Positions 8,223 through 15,942 of a stretch of 56,193 nt of DNA are shown in pieces. The stretch comes from a candidate division FCPU426 bacterium (GTDB taxonomy: Bacteria > Oederibacteriota > Muellerivitia > Muellerivitales > Muellerivitaceae): positions 1-56,193 of the forward strand of contig PLZG01000023.1 of NCBI GenBank assembly GCA_003152075.1. Direction: 5' to 3'. Under the pieces are notes generated by a model that saw nothing but the letters and a program-made list of their open reading frames with translations, had not been told where the DNA came from and ran no database searches. Position 1 is the first letter of the stretch, and the number at the start of each line of letters is the position of its first letter. Both the position numbers and the translations under genes were made by a program.

Positions 8223-8393
8223 TTAAAACGGCAGAACAATCATGTCGAACAACAGGGAAAGATAATTCTTTACCTGATTTGAAAAGAGGATGGTTACGCC
8301 CGAGAAAGCAATAAAGACAACGGTCAGCGTCAAAAGATACTCCGTCGCGGCTTGCCCGGAAGCGTTAATTTTGTTTCCTCTTTTATCCAACAT
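8223..8393 (-). CDS. Second small Flp-like prepilin
   Basis: A 56-residue ORF, translated by hand, running from ATG 8393 to TAA 8223. The N-terminus MLDKRGNKINASGQAATEYL has the short basic leader, Gly-Gln-Ala cleavage region and Glu+5-like residue of class III prepilins. A hydrophobic helix (LTVVFIAFSGVTILF) and a short tail ending MIVLPF follow. It precedes the main Flp-like prepilin by about 30 bp and reads like a minor pilin. The ribosome site is weak, but the family pattern is clear. Confidence 0.7.
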   Translation of the reverse strand: MLDKRGNKINASGQAATEYLLTLTVVFIAFSGVTILFSNQVKNYLSLLFDMIVLPF

Positions 8394-8759
8394 TGCTGAC
8401 AACTTATATCCAATTTGTTCCGGGATTCAACCCAAAAATGTTAAATTACGGAAACAAATCTTGGGAAATTGAAAAGTAGATAAATCCAGTTTTAGTTCTA
8501 CGGAACGCTTTTGGCTCGACCCCTTTCCTGTGCAAAATCGGCTTTCGGCAGGCTTCGGTTTGTGGGGTATAATGACGAGGCTTGAGGGGTTCGTTGCCTT
8601 CCCGGTTTGCGGGTAAAAACCAATAAATCTTAACAAGGACCTCAAGAAGGGCCCGGAAAAGTCGTTAGGGAAGCCAGGTATAAACGTGAAAACTTGGGTG
8701 AAAGACCCTAGCCTTCATGGTATAGTTACCCACCTTTTATTATATGGAGATCGATTTAA
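8394..8759. other. Intergenic region between divergent Tad locus and zinc-ribbon gene; structured leader candidate
   Basis: A 366-bp gap without a convincing gene. On the plus strand a TATAAT at 8568-8573 could serve as a -10. Downstream is a run of nested complementary segments: CTTGAGG (8581-8587) with CCTCAAG (8639-8645), a CCCG/CGGG hairpin inside that, GAAGG (from 8646) with CCTTC (to about 8716), CCAGGT with ACTTGG, and a GGGT-GAAAG-ACCC hairpin. This predicts a folded 5' leader of about 180 nt or a separate small RNA before the zinc-ribbon gene. I cannot assign it to a known class. The minus-strand promoter for the Tad locus should lie here too; none stands out. Confidence 0.4.
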
Positions 8760-9230
8760 ATGAAATGCGGACGTTGCGGGACTAAAAACGAAATCAAAGC
8801 CAAGTATTGCTCAGAATGTGGCACTGACCTTGTCGTTGGGACGACGGCGCCACCCGTTGCCACGATATCCGAACTCTATGGTAAGGAAGTCGAGGTTCTT
8901 TTCTTTATCGAAAGCTTCACGGGGAAAATATCGGGGCTCGTTAACCCGACCGAGGACCAAATAGGTCGCTATCGTGAGGGGATTCTCCAAAAGCTCACGA
9001 TTGAAACACCTGTCGCGATCGACACGGACGAGAATATCGGAGCTCTCCTGACGTTTATCCGCCAAAGCAAGGAATACCTGGGCGAGAAATACGATGAGAG
9101 TAATTTCCGCAATTGTTCAACGCCCGAGCTCAAAAAAGAGTACCTGAAACTTTTCGAGAAAATCCTAAGAGTGAAGTCGAAAAATATGGACGCCAAGCCT
9201 CCCTTGCCGGTTATCCCCGAAAAAAAGTAA
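8760..9230 (+). CDS. Zinc-ribbon domain protein
   Basis: A 156-residue protein opening with a zinc ribbon, CGRCGTKNEIKAKYCSECG (two CxxC pairs, residues 3-21). About 120 residues with no recognised motif follow; they are charged and helical in appearance. No signal peptide or membrane segment, so cytoplasmic. A GGAG site at about 8746 sits upstream of the ATG. It stands alone, preceded by a long structured leader and followed by an intrinsic terminator. Function unknown. Confidence 0.75.
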   Translation: MKCGRCGTKNEIKAKYCSECGTDLVVGTTAPPVATISELYGKEVEVLFFIESFTGKISGLVNPTEDQIGRYREGILQKLTIETPVAIDTDENIGALLTFIRQSKEYLGEKYDESNFRNCSTPELKKEYLKLFEKILRVKSKNMDAKPPLPVIPEKK

Positions 9231-9322
9231 TTTTCCACTCCATTCAATTTGTTAATCGTCGCCTTCAAATTTCAATTTTTCCTTTTTTCATGTTCACAAT
9301 AGGGCCATTTTATTGAAAAATA

Positions 9323-9351
9323 TTGGACTCTCCCAGTTGCTGTGTTAGACT
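9323..9351 (+). promoter_or_regulatory. Putative mreB promoter
   Basis: TTGGAC (9323-9328), 17-bp spacer, TAGACT (9346-9351) with an upstream TG one base before the -10 (extended -10). Transcription would start near 9358, upstream of the hairpin at 9392-9420 and about 170 nt before the proposed mreB start. Confidence 0.45.
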
Positions 9352-9390
9352 ACACCCCCAGATTTCAAGGATTTCCTTGTTTTCCAAATT

Positions 9391-9420
9391 TCCCCGGTTT
9401 TTAAACCGGGGTTCTTTTTT
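9391..9420 (+). terminator. Intrinsic terminator hairpin upstream of mreB
   Basis: CCCCGGTTT (9392-9400) pairs with AAACCGGGG (9403-9411), followed by TTCTTTTTT. It would end the zinc-ribbon transcript. It also lies downstream of the putative mreB promoter, so it could attenuate mreB. Confidence 0.75.
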
Positions 9421-9529
9421 TGAGGTGATTCAGGTGTTTTCCGGGGTTATCACGTCTAATCCCTAAGGAAGCTTCGGTGTTTCATAAATGGTTTCGCGAG
9501 AACGCGAAACCCGCATTAAGGAGAATGTT

Positions 9530-10570
9530 TTGCTTAATTTCCTATTAGGTCTTTTTTCAAGCGACGTCGCGATCGATCTCGGTACCGCCACTACCCTTGT
9601 CTATGTCAAGGGGCGTGGAATTGTCCTTCAAGAACCCTCCCTTGTGGTTGTCCACAAGGCCACTAACCAGATATTGGCCGTTGGAAATGACGCCAAATTG
9701 ATGTTGGGCAGGACTCCCGGTTCTATTGTGGCCATTCGACCCATGAAGGACGGGGTTATCGCTGATTTTGAAGTTACCGAAAGAATGTTGCGATACTTTA
9801 TCTCAAAGGTTCACAACCGGCGTTCACTGATTAGGCCCCGGATTGTTGTGGCGATTCCTTCGGGTTGCACAGAAGTCGAAAAAAGGGCCGTGAGGGACTC
9901 GGCTGAGCAAGCGGGGGCGAGGGAAGTCTATCTAGTCGAAGAGCCCATGGCCGCCGCCATTGGAGCCGGTATGCCCATCGCTGAACCGCAAGGTAACATG
10001 ATCGTGGATATCGGGGGCGGAACGACTGAAGTGGCCGTTATTTCCCTCGGCGATATCGTCTATGGAAAGTCCATCCGAACCGCGGGGGACGAGTTGGACG
10101 AAGCCATCATTAATTACGTCAAGAAAACCTATAATATCCTGGTCGGCGAAAGAACCGCGGAAGACGTTAAAATTCAAATCGGTTCCGCCTTTCCACTGGA
10201 GCAGGAACTGCGCATGCAGATCAAGGGCCGTGACCTGGTAACGGGTCTTCCCAAAACAATCGAATTGACCTCTGAGGAAATTCGCGGCGCCCTGGAAGAA
10301 CCCCTGATACCCATCATTGAAGCCATCAAGATGACCCTGGAAAGAACCCCTCCTGAACTTGCCGCCGATATCGTCGATAGGGGCATCATCCTTGCCGGCG
10401 GATCTTCCTTATTAAAAGGCTTGGACGAACGCCTCCGGGATGAAACGGGTGTCCCGGTTAACTTGGCGGACGATCCCACTACGGCGGTTGCCATGGGCGC
10501 GGGCCACTTGTTAGACAGGTCCATGGACTTCCTCAAGCGCGTTTCGGTCCTTGAAAAAGAATACGTCTGA
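9530..10570 (+). CDS. mreB: Rod shape-determining protein MreB
   Basis: Actin-like cytoskeletal ATPase that organises the elongasome under the inner membrane. The chain shows the phosphate-1 motif [36 protein letters not shown], the phosphate-2 motif [18 protein letters not shown] and the adenosine motif [14 protein letters not shown]. An ATG at 9488 would give 360 residues. I prefer the TTG at 9530: AAGGAG lies six bases upstream (9518-9523), and the resulting 346-residue protein starts [12 protein letters not shown], matching the usual length (about 345) and N-terminus of MreB. mreC and mreD follow, separated by two hairpins. Confidence 0.97.
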   Translation: MLNFLLGLFSSDVAIDLGTATTLVYVKGRGIVLQEPSLVVVHKATNQILAVGNDAKLMLGRTPGSIVAIRPMKDGVIADFEVTERMLRYFISKVHNRRSLIRPRIVVAIPSGCTEVEKRAVRDSAEQAGAREVYLVEEPMAAAIGAGMPIAEPQGNMIVDIGGGTTEVAVISLGDIVYGKSIRTAGDELDEAIINYVKKTYNILVGERTAEDVKIQIGSAFPLEQELRMQIKGRDLVTGLPKTIELTSEEIRGALEEPLIPIIEAIKMTLERTPPELAADIVDRGIILAGGSSLLKGLDERLRDETGVPVNLADDPTTAVAMGAGHLLDRSMDFLKRVSVLEKEYV

Positions 10571-10590
10571 TAAAAGCAATTATTAATTGT

Positions 10591-10671
10591 GTCCCACATG
10601 ACTATTTTAATTGTTTAAATGAAATGTGGGACTATGCCGCCCTCCTTAAAATAGTTTTAATGGAAGGGCGG
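10591..10671. repeat. Two adjacent inverted repeats between mreB and mreC
   Basis: IR1: GTCCCACAT (10591-10599) with ATGTGGGAC (10624-10632). IR2: CCGCCCTCC (10637-10645) with GGAAGGGCGG (10662-10671). Neither has a clear U-tract, so they look like mRNA-stability or partial-termination hairpins that would set the mreB to mreCD ratio. That role is inference. Downstream to 10755 is A+T-rich with repeated ATTCAAAATTCA words. Confidence 0.6.
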
Positions 10672-10773
10672 TATGAATTCCTAATGTTGAATTGATGAAA
10701 TTTCCGATTTCCGCGAAACCGGAAATAACCGACATTCAAAATTCAAAATTCATAATTGCCGTTCCGGGGTCTC

Positions 10774-11604
10774 ATGCTGAAATTTTTCCTTAAAAACCTT
10801 TCCTGGTTTTTCCTAATGGTTTTGCTTGTCTTCTGCGTTTGGCTTATTGTCCACCGCAACTCGAGCCGTTCCAACCGAGCCCGGTCCTTTAAAAGCGAAA
10901 CCCTCGCCGTTTGGCTTCCTTTCCAGGAAACCATTTCATGGCTCATCACCTTCCCCGAGAATACCTTGAACGCGGTTCGGGAGCTTCGAACCCTCCGGCA
11001 GGAAGTCAATCGCCTTCAGTTGGATAACCAATCCCTGCGGCTGGAACTTTCCAATCATAAATCCATTGAGTCGGAATTGGCCCGGCTTCAACAGGTGCTC
11101 GCCCTTAAATCGAAATTTCCCCGCAAAGCGAAAATTTCCAGAATTATCGCCCGTGACCCCAGCACTTGGAATCGAAGTTTTATTATCGACATCGGTGCCG
11201 AGGACGGGGTCTTGGTAGACTCGCCCGCCGTTTCCGAGCAGGGAATCGTAGGGAGGGTGGTGGAGGTTACCGCCCACAACGCAAGGGTCCTCATGACCAC
11301 CGATTCAAACTCGAGCGTCTCGGGTATTGACGCCAGGTCCCGCGTCACGGGTATCGTTCAAGGAACGGGACTCAACCAATTGAAATATGGTTATGTGGAA
11401 GCCAATGAGGACGTTCAAAAAGACGACGTCATCGTGTCATCGGGTTTGGGTGGGGCCTTTCCCAAGGGTTTTGCCATTGGTTCGGTTTTAAAAAAGACCC
11501 AAACGGATAACGGGCTAAATGTTGAAATCGAAGTAGCTCCCGCGGTTGATTTCTCCTCCTTGGATTATGTTTTTATCCTGCCGCCGATCGACGTGTTCCA
11601 ATGA
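10774..11604 (+). CDS. mreC: Rod shape-determining protein MreC
   Basis: 276 residues from the ATG at 10774; a TTG at 10756 is possible but adds an unlikely six residues. The chain has a short cytoplasmic N-terminus, one membrane segment (FFLKNLSWFFLMVLLVFCVW) and a coiled coil at about 80-115 (LRTLRQEVNRLQLDNQSLRLEL). The paired beta-barrel MreC domain follows, with ARDPSTWNRSFIIDIGAEDGV and SVLKKTQTDNGLNVEIEVAPAVDF. MreC is the periplasmic scaffold that activates PBP2-RodA. It overlaps mreD by four bases. Confidence 0.95.
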   Translation: MLKFFLKNLSWFFLMVLLVFCVWLIVHRNSSRSNRARSFKSETLAVWLPFQETISWLITFPENTLNAVRELRTLRQEVNRLQLDNQSLRLELSNHKSIESELARLQQVLALKSKFPRKAKISRIIARDPSTWNRSFIIDIGAEDGVLVDSPAVSEQGIVGRVVEVTAHNARVLMTTDSNSSVSGIDARSRVTGIVQGTGLNQLKYGYVEANEDVQKDDVIVSSGLGGAFPKGFAIGSVLKKTQTDNGLNVEIEVAPAVDFSSLDYVFILPPIDVFQ

Positions 11605-12083
11605 GAGTGACTAAAAAAATTTTATGGATTCTCGCGATATTTTTTGTCCAACAATTGCCCGGTGTCGCCGCTTTGGGCATTGACCTTCCCATTTTATTCG
11701 TGGTCCTGGTCGGTTTGCGGAGCGATATCCCCGGGGCGGCGGGTTGGGGGTTTTTACTGGGGGTTACACAAGATTTGCTCTCGGCTGGTTGGATTGGGCC
11801 CAATACGGTTGCGAAGACCCTTGTCGGGATACTCTCTTGCCTCTCCAAGCGTCATATTTACCGCGAGAGAGTTTTGACCCAGTCTTTCCTCATTTTTTGC
11901 ATGACCTTTTTTCATCAAATTTTTATTTGGTTTTTATTAAGGTGGGACCATTCGGCCCCGAGATTCGCGGACGCTTTTGATATTTGCGCCCGGACGGTAT
12001 TGATGACCTCCCTGGTTGGCGTTGTGGTTTGCTTTTTCGTGGTGAAGTTCCGGCGCCGCCGGTTTGACCCGGCCACGGCGTAA
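11601..12083 (+). CDS. mreD: Rod shape-determining protein MreD
   Basis: A 160-residue polytopic membrane protein with about five hydrophobic segments, including ILWILAIFFVQQLPGVAALG, LPILFVVLVGL and GWGFLLGVTQDLLSAGWIG. The last pattern, an aromatic/Gly-rich stretch with D-L-L, is characteristic of MreD. ATGA overlap with mreC and the position before mrdA support the assignment even though MreD is poorly conserved. It forms the membrane complex with MreC. Confidence 0.9.
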   Translation: MRVTKKILWILAIFFVQQLPGVAALGIDLPILFVVLVGLRSDIPGAAGWGFLLGVTQDLLSAGWIGPNTVAKTLVGILSCLSKRHIYRERVLTQSFLIFCMTFFHQIFIWFLLRWDHSAPRFADAFDICARTVLMTSLVGVVVCFFVVKFRRRRFDPATA

Positions 12084-12090
12084 AGAAAAA

Positions 12091-12276
12091 TTTCACCGCC
12101 ATGACGCCAAGTCCGCCAAGAAAAACGAGAGAAAATAGAATTATGAATCAAGATGAAGAACTGATTGTTAAAAAATTTCCATAAGAAATATTTTTTTAAT
12201 CTGTGTTAATCCCATTCATCTGTGGCTAACTTGAGTTTGGTTGTTCTTGGTGGGCTTGGCGTCTTGGCGGTGAAAT
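12091..12276. repeat. Long imperfect inverted repeat with inner dispersed-repeat word
   Basis: The left arm (12091-12126) contains TTTCACCGCC, GACGCCAAG and CCGCCAAGAA. The right arm (12243-12276) reads back as TTCTTGG, GGCTTGGCGTC and TTGGCGGTGAAAT. Between the arms, at 12198-12230, lies AATCTGTGTTAATCCCATTC-type sequence ending ATCTGTGGCTAAC. Both words resemble dispersed intergenic repeats I have seen in unrelated environmental genomes. No gene is visible in this 234-bp gap between mreD and mrdA. Confidence 0.7.
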
Positions 12277-12317
12277 AAGTCTTTTTGGAATAACGCGTTT
12301 AGTTTGAAGGAGCGGAA

Positions 12318-14228
12318 GTGGCTTTAAAGTTCACCCATCCCAAGTTCGCCGGTTCACCCGATAAAAAGATGGGTTATTTGCTGGCCTTTATCACCCTCGC
12401 CTTTTCGGTCATATTCCTGAAGCTTTTTTATCTCCAGATTCTCAATTACCCGTTTTACCGGGGCATGTCAGATTCCAATAGCCTACGCCTGATTCCCCAA
12501 AAGGCCCCCAGGGGCATCATCACCGATCGAAATGGGGAAATACTGGCGACCAATGTGCCCACCTACTCGCTTTTCCTGGTTCCGGCGGAAATGAAGGCCT
12601 ATCAAACCACTTTGATCCGCTTGAGCCAGATCTTGGGTGAGCCCCTGGAGTCCATGGAAATGCTGGTGGAGAGCCGGCGCCAAAGGCGAAAGTTTGAGCC
12701 CATCAAGCTGGAATCCCACTTGGACGACGAAACCATCGCGAAGATCGAGGAAAACCGCGTGCATTTACCCGGGGTTTATTTGCAAATGGAACCGGAACGC
12801 TTCTACCCCCATGGAAGTTTGGCTTCCCATATCCTGGGCTACATAGGAGAAATCAGCGAGGGGGACCTGACAAGGTTAAGGGATACGGGTTACACGGTGG
12901 GGGATACGGTCGGTAAAAAAGGCGTTGAGCGGTCATACGACCGGATATTGCGCGGGCAGAACGGCGGGGTTGAGGTTGAGGTGGACGCTTCGGGTGTCCA
13001 GCGTCGAATCTTGGATTATAAAAACCCCATTCAGGGCCAGACCCTCATGCTTTCCATTGACTGGAAACTTCAAAGCCTGGCCGAGGACCTAATGGGTGAC
13101 CAAATCGGATCGGTCGTCGTGGTCAACCCCAAAAACGGTGAAATTCTCGCCATGGTCAGCCATCCCAATTACGATCCCAATGAGTTCGTCAGCGGCATTT
13201 CCTACAAGGCTTGGGATAAGTACATGAAGGACAAAACCCATCCCCTCCAAAACCGGGCCATCCAGGGTCAATACCCGCCGGGTTCGATTTTCAAGCTGAT
13301 CACCACCCTGGCCGCGCTGGAGGATAAGGTGCTGGACTTGGACATGAAGAAAGTATTTCTTTGCCGGGGCATCTACTGGTACAAGACCTGGCCTTACCGC
13401 TGCGATAATGCCTCCGGCCACGGTTGGGTGAACCTGGAAAGGGCGATCGTCGAGTCCTGCAATATTTTCTTTTACCAGCTGGGGCTCCAGGTGAAGGTCG
13501 ACGAGATTTACCGCATGGCGCGAAAATTTGGGCTAGGCAGCAAGACCCGGGTGGACCTGGATTCGGAAGTGCCCGGGTTGGTTCCCAATCCCCGTTGGAA
13601 GGAAAGCACCCAGCACATGCCATGGTTTCCGGGGAACACCATTCAAATGAGCATCGGCCAATCCTATCTCTTGACGACCCCCTTGCAGATGCTGGATATG
13701 GTCGCCGGGGTTTCCATGAACGGTAAAATTTACAAACCGCACCTGATGTACCGGGTGCTGGACCAGAACACGGGCCGGGCGGTTTTCGAGAAGCAAGGTG
13801 AGTTATTGCTGGAAGCGGAGATTGACCAGAAGTACCTGGATTTTTTGAGGGCCACCATGGAAAAGGTTGTTAGTTCGGACAGGGGAACCGGCAAGAAGGC
13901 CCGAATTAAGGGAGTGAGGGTGGCGGGGAAGACGGGAACATCCGAAAACCCCCATGGCGACGCCCACTCCTGGTTTACGGCTTTCGCGCCCGCGGAAGAC
14001 CCCAAGGTGGCGGTGATCGCTTTGGTGGAAAACGGAGGCTATGGCGCCGTTGTTTCCGCCCCCATCGTCAAGCGCATGATAGAACAGGAGTTGGGCCAGG
14101 ATGTGACCCCATGGCAGACCCCGACGCCCGGAGTGCTCTTGACCCCCGGTGGTACGCCGCCACCCGTTGAGGCAACACCAACACCGGTTGATACTCCGAC
14201 GCCCGTACCACCGGCCGCACCCCAATGA
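12318..14228 (+). CDS. mrdA: Penicillin-binding protein 2 (peptidoglycan transpeptidase)
   Basis: 636 residues from a GTG with AAGGAG five bases upstream. One N-terminal membrane segment (YLLAFITLAFSVIFLKLFYLQ) is followed by a PBP dimerisation/pedestal domain (APRGIITDRNGEILATNVPTY) and a transpeptidase domain. The active site shows SIFK (Ser near residue 322), SCN (near 379) and KTGT (near 538). It crosslinks lateral-wall peptidoglycan with RodA. Unusually, after the catalytic domain there is a Pro/Thr-rich tail of about 35 residues (TPTPGVLLTPGGTPPPVEAT and TPTPVDTPTPVPP). It directly follows mreD; rodA lies about 3.2 kb further on rather than next to it. Confidence 0.96.
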   Translation: MALKFTHPKFAGSPDKKMGYLLAFITLAFSVIFLKLFYLQILNYPFYRGMSDSNSLRLIPQKAPRGIITDRNGEILATNVPTYSLFLVPAEMKAYQTTLIRLSQILGEPLESMEMLVESRRQRRKFEPIKLESHLDDETIAKIEENRVHLPGVYLQMEPERFYPHGSLASHILGYIGEISEGDLTRLRDTGYTVGDTVGKKGVERSYDRILRGQNGGVEVEVDASGVQRRILDYKNPIQGQTLMLSIDWKLQSLAEDLMGDQIGSVVVVNPKNGEILAMVSHPNYDPNEFVSGISYKAWDKYMKDKTHPLQNRAIQGQYPPGSIFKLITTLAALEDKVLDLDMKKVFLCRGIYWYKTWPYRCDNASGHGWVNLERAIVESCNIFFYQLGLQVKVDEIYRMARKFGLGSKTRVDLDSEVPGLVPNPRWKESTQHMPWFPGNTIQMSIGQSYLLTTPLQMLDMVAGVSMNGKIYKPHLMYRVLDQNTGRAVFEKQGELLLEAEIDQKYLDFLRATMEKVVSSDRGTGKKARIKGVRVAGKTGTSENPHGDAHSWFTAFAPAEDPKVAVIALVENGGYGAVVSAPIVKRMIEQELGQDVTPWQTPTPGVLLTPGGTPPPVEATPTPVDTPTPVPPAAPQ

Positions 14229-14240
14229 GAATATAATTAC

Positions 14241-14390
14241 TGTCATTGCGAGGAATCTTCGAACCATGTCGTAATAACTGCTGTCATCCCGAGGAGCTGC
14301 CCCAATCGGGGCGTTTAGCGACGTGGGGATCCCAGTTATGTTTTTGTTAGTCGGGGCGATTGCCGACGAAGTAATCTCAGTTATTTGGCC
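14241..14390. repeat. Dispersed TGTCAT-type intergenic repeat cluster
   Basis: Related units in tandem: TGTCATTGCGAGGAATC at 14241, CTGTCATCCCGAGGAGCTG at 14281 followed by GTTTAGCGACGTGGGGATCC, then GATTGCCGACGAAGTAATCTC. The same family recurs at 19170-19200 (inverted) and as an inverted pair at 40296-40459. These are non-coding and belong to a widespread class of dispersed intergenic repeats. Confidence 0.75.
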
Positions 14391-14411
14391 GTTTGTTAGA
14401 AGAGGTATTTA

Positions 14412-14738
14412 ATGATTATTAAAACAGTACTATTTCTCGCGATTCTTTTGGGCCTCGGGGTTTGGATCGAAACATCTTCTTTCGCGGCCTTTTTACGCGG
14501 TGAAGCCGTGTATGAAGGGAAAGATTATTCCCAAGCGATGAAGTTCTTTCAAAAGGCCGCAAGCGGCGGTAACCCCTATGCCGAATTCTATATTGGCGTT
14601 GAGTATGAAATGGGCCAGGGTGTTTCAATGGATTACCCAGAAGCCCTGAATTGGTATCAAAAATCGGTGGCCCATGGGTGTAAAGACGCCCAGAAAAGAA
14701 TTGAAATTTTAAAACGGAAAATGGCAGGGGCTAAGTAG
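14412..14738 (+). CDS. Sel1-like repeat protein
   Basis: A 108-residue protein with an N-terminal hydrophobic helix (TVLFLAILLGLGVWIETSSF), either a signal or an anchor. One to two Sel1-type TPR repeats follow: GEAVYEGKDYSQAMKFFQKA and EMGQGVSMDYPEALNWYQKS, with the AA-GGNPYAEFYIG linker typical of Sel1. Such proteins act as protein-protein scaffolds in the periplasm. It is first in the accessory patch between mrdA and rodA. No partner is evident. Confidence 0.8.
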   Translation: MIIKTVLFLAILLGLGVWIETSSFAAFLRGEAVYEGKDYSQAMKFFQKAASGGNPYAEFYIGVEYEMGQGVSMDYPEALNWYQKSVAHGCKDAQKRIEILKRKMAGAK

Positions 14739-14806
14739 CTTGATAAAAAGCATTGTTTTGTATGGTGTATTTGACTGGTTCGAGTCCAACATGGGGAGGC
14801 ATCATC

Positions 14807-14959
14807 TTGAAATCAAAAGACCTAGAAAAATTGCCCGTTGAGGTGCGGTACATTCCCTTGCCGAAAGAAGAAGCCGCCAAAAAACAAAAGAAACTAATGT
14901 CTCTCCTCGTTGAAGGAGCGATCAGAAGCTCCCACCCCCCGCCAGAAAACGATTCCTGA
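14807..14959 (+). CDS. Small hypothetical protein
   Basis: A 50-residue protein from a TTG at 14807 with GGGGAGG seven bases upstream; it starts MKSKDLEKLPVEVRYIPLPK and ends HPPPENDS. Basic, with no membrane segment. I recognise no family. An upstream in-frame TTG at 14753 would add 18 residues but has no ribosome site, and the added part runs through the shared GACTGG-TCGAGTC repeat word, so I reject it. The good ribosome site and charged composition argue for a real gene. Confidence 0.45.
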   Translation: MKSKDLEKLPVEVRYIPLPKEEAAKKQKKLMSLLVEGAIRSSHPPPENDS

Positions 14960-15057
14960 AATTCCCTGAAAATCCCTTCAGAACCCTATTTAAATCACCC
15001 CTTTGGAACGATAGGGTTAAACTATAAATCCTCAGGGGTTATTTGCTGGAGGTTTCT

Positions 15058-15882
15058 ATGCGTCGATCACTTTATCTGCTGGGCCTTATTTTATTATCCT
15101 TTTCATTCTTGGGATTTTTCCCGGTCGGCTGTAATAGCAATAAGAACCCCACTGGCCCTCCCCCCCCATCCGAAATCGCGACCTTTACTCCAACCATTTC
15201 CCCTACTCGGACTTTAACCCCTGTTATTACGAATACACTTACGAAAACACCAACTAACACACCTTCCGAAACACCCAGCAATACGACAACCACTACCGCC
15301 ACCAATACCTTAACTAATACGGTTACACTCACCATCACCCCTAATCTTTCACCAAGTCCTACTCAAACCGTGACAAACACCGCTACCGCTTGTCCCACCG
15401 ATACTCCGACGACTACCCCTTCTGATACTCCCACAAACAGTTTCACTCCGACGGGTTCGGCCACACCGACCCCTACTATTACCCTTACCGAAACCTTAAC
15501 TTTCACCATTTCGAATACCCCAACACTTACGTTTACTCTCACCATCACCTCTATACCCACTCAAACATTCACCCCAACAATCTCCTACACTCCAACCAAC
15601 ACCTACACTTTCCAACCGACTTATACCCCGACGTATACTTACACGCCAACTTTTACACCAAGCCCCACCGACACTTTACCGCCGGGAACATATACCCCGA
15701 CTCCCGCGGATACTAGCACTTTTACCTATACCTACACTCCAACCCTTACCTATACCCCTACCCTGTCTTACACCCCGACCTTTACAATGACGAATACCTT
15801 GCCACCAGGGTCTAACACCGCTACCCCGGCTGATACTTACACTTTTACGCCGCCTTACACGACACCTACGGTTCAAAAATAG
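15058..15882 (+). CDS. Thr/Pro-repeat lipoprotein
   Basis: 274 residues from ATG 15058 with GGAGG just upstream. The signal peptide ends in a lipobox (FFPVGC), giving an outer- or inner-membrane lipoprotein. After NSNKNPTGPPPP the whole remaining chain is low-complexity Thr/Pro repeat (units such as TPTxTPT, YTPTLTYTPT, TFTPT) with two PPG interruptions. Unlike the other Thr/Pro proteins here it has no C-terminal FlgD-like domain and simply ends TTPTVQK. It may be a stalk whose head has been lost, or an extended cell-surface spacer. O-glycosylation of the Thr residues is possible but not shown. Confidence 0.75.
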   Translation: MRRSLYLLGLILLSFSFLGFFPVGCNSNKNPTGPPPPSEIATFTPTISPTRTLTPVITNTLTKTPTNTPSETPSNTTTTTATNTLTNTVTLTITPNLSPSPTQTVTNTATACPTDTPTTTPSDTPTNSFTPTGSATPTPTITLTETLTFTISNTPTLTFTLTITSIPTQTFTPTISYTPTNTYTFQPTYTPTYTYTPTFTPSPTDTLPPGTYTPTPADTSTFTYTYTPTLTYTPTLSYTPTFTMTNTLPPGSNTATPADTYTFTPPYTTPTVQK

Positions 15883-15942
15883 ATGAAAATTAAATGGGGT
15901 TAATATGAAATGACGATAAACAGCGGGTCACTTTTATCGGTT

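Noticed and set aside
8520-8640. c-di-GMP (GEMM) riboswitch
   Set aside because: GCAAACC-like words appear on the minus strand, but the core order and the tetraloop-receptor elements of the class are not found.
8427-8645. 72-residue minus-strand frame upstream of the prepilins
   Set aside because: No ribosome site, no recognisable motif, and it covers the paired segments of the plus-strand leader.
10591-10671. Intrinsic terminator between mreB and mreC
   Set aside because: Two good stems, but neither is followed by a U-tract; kept only as inverted repeats.
14766-14800. tRNA gene, because of GGTTCGAGTCC
   Set aside because: Only a T-arm-like word is present; there is no matching acceptor stem, anticodon arm or D-arm upstream, and a second copy occurs at 16097 in a different context.
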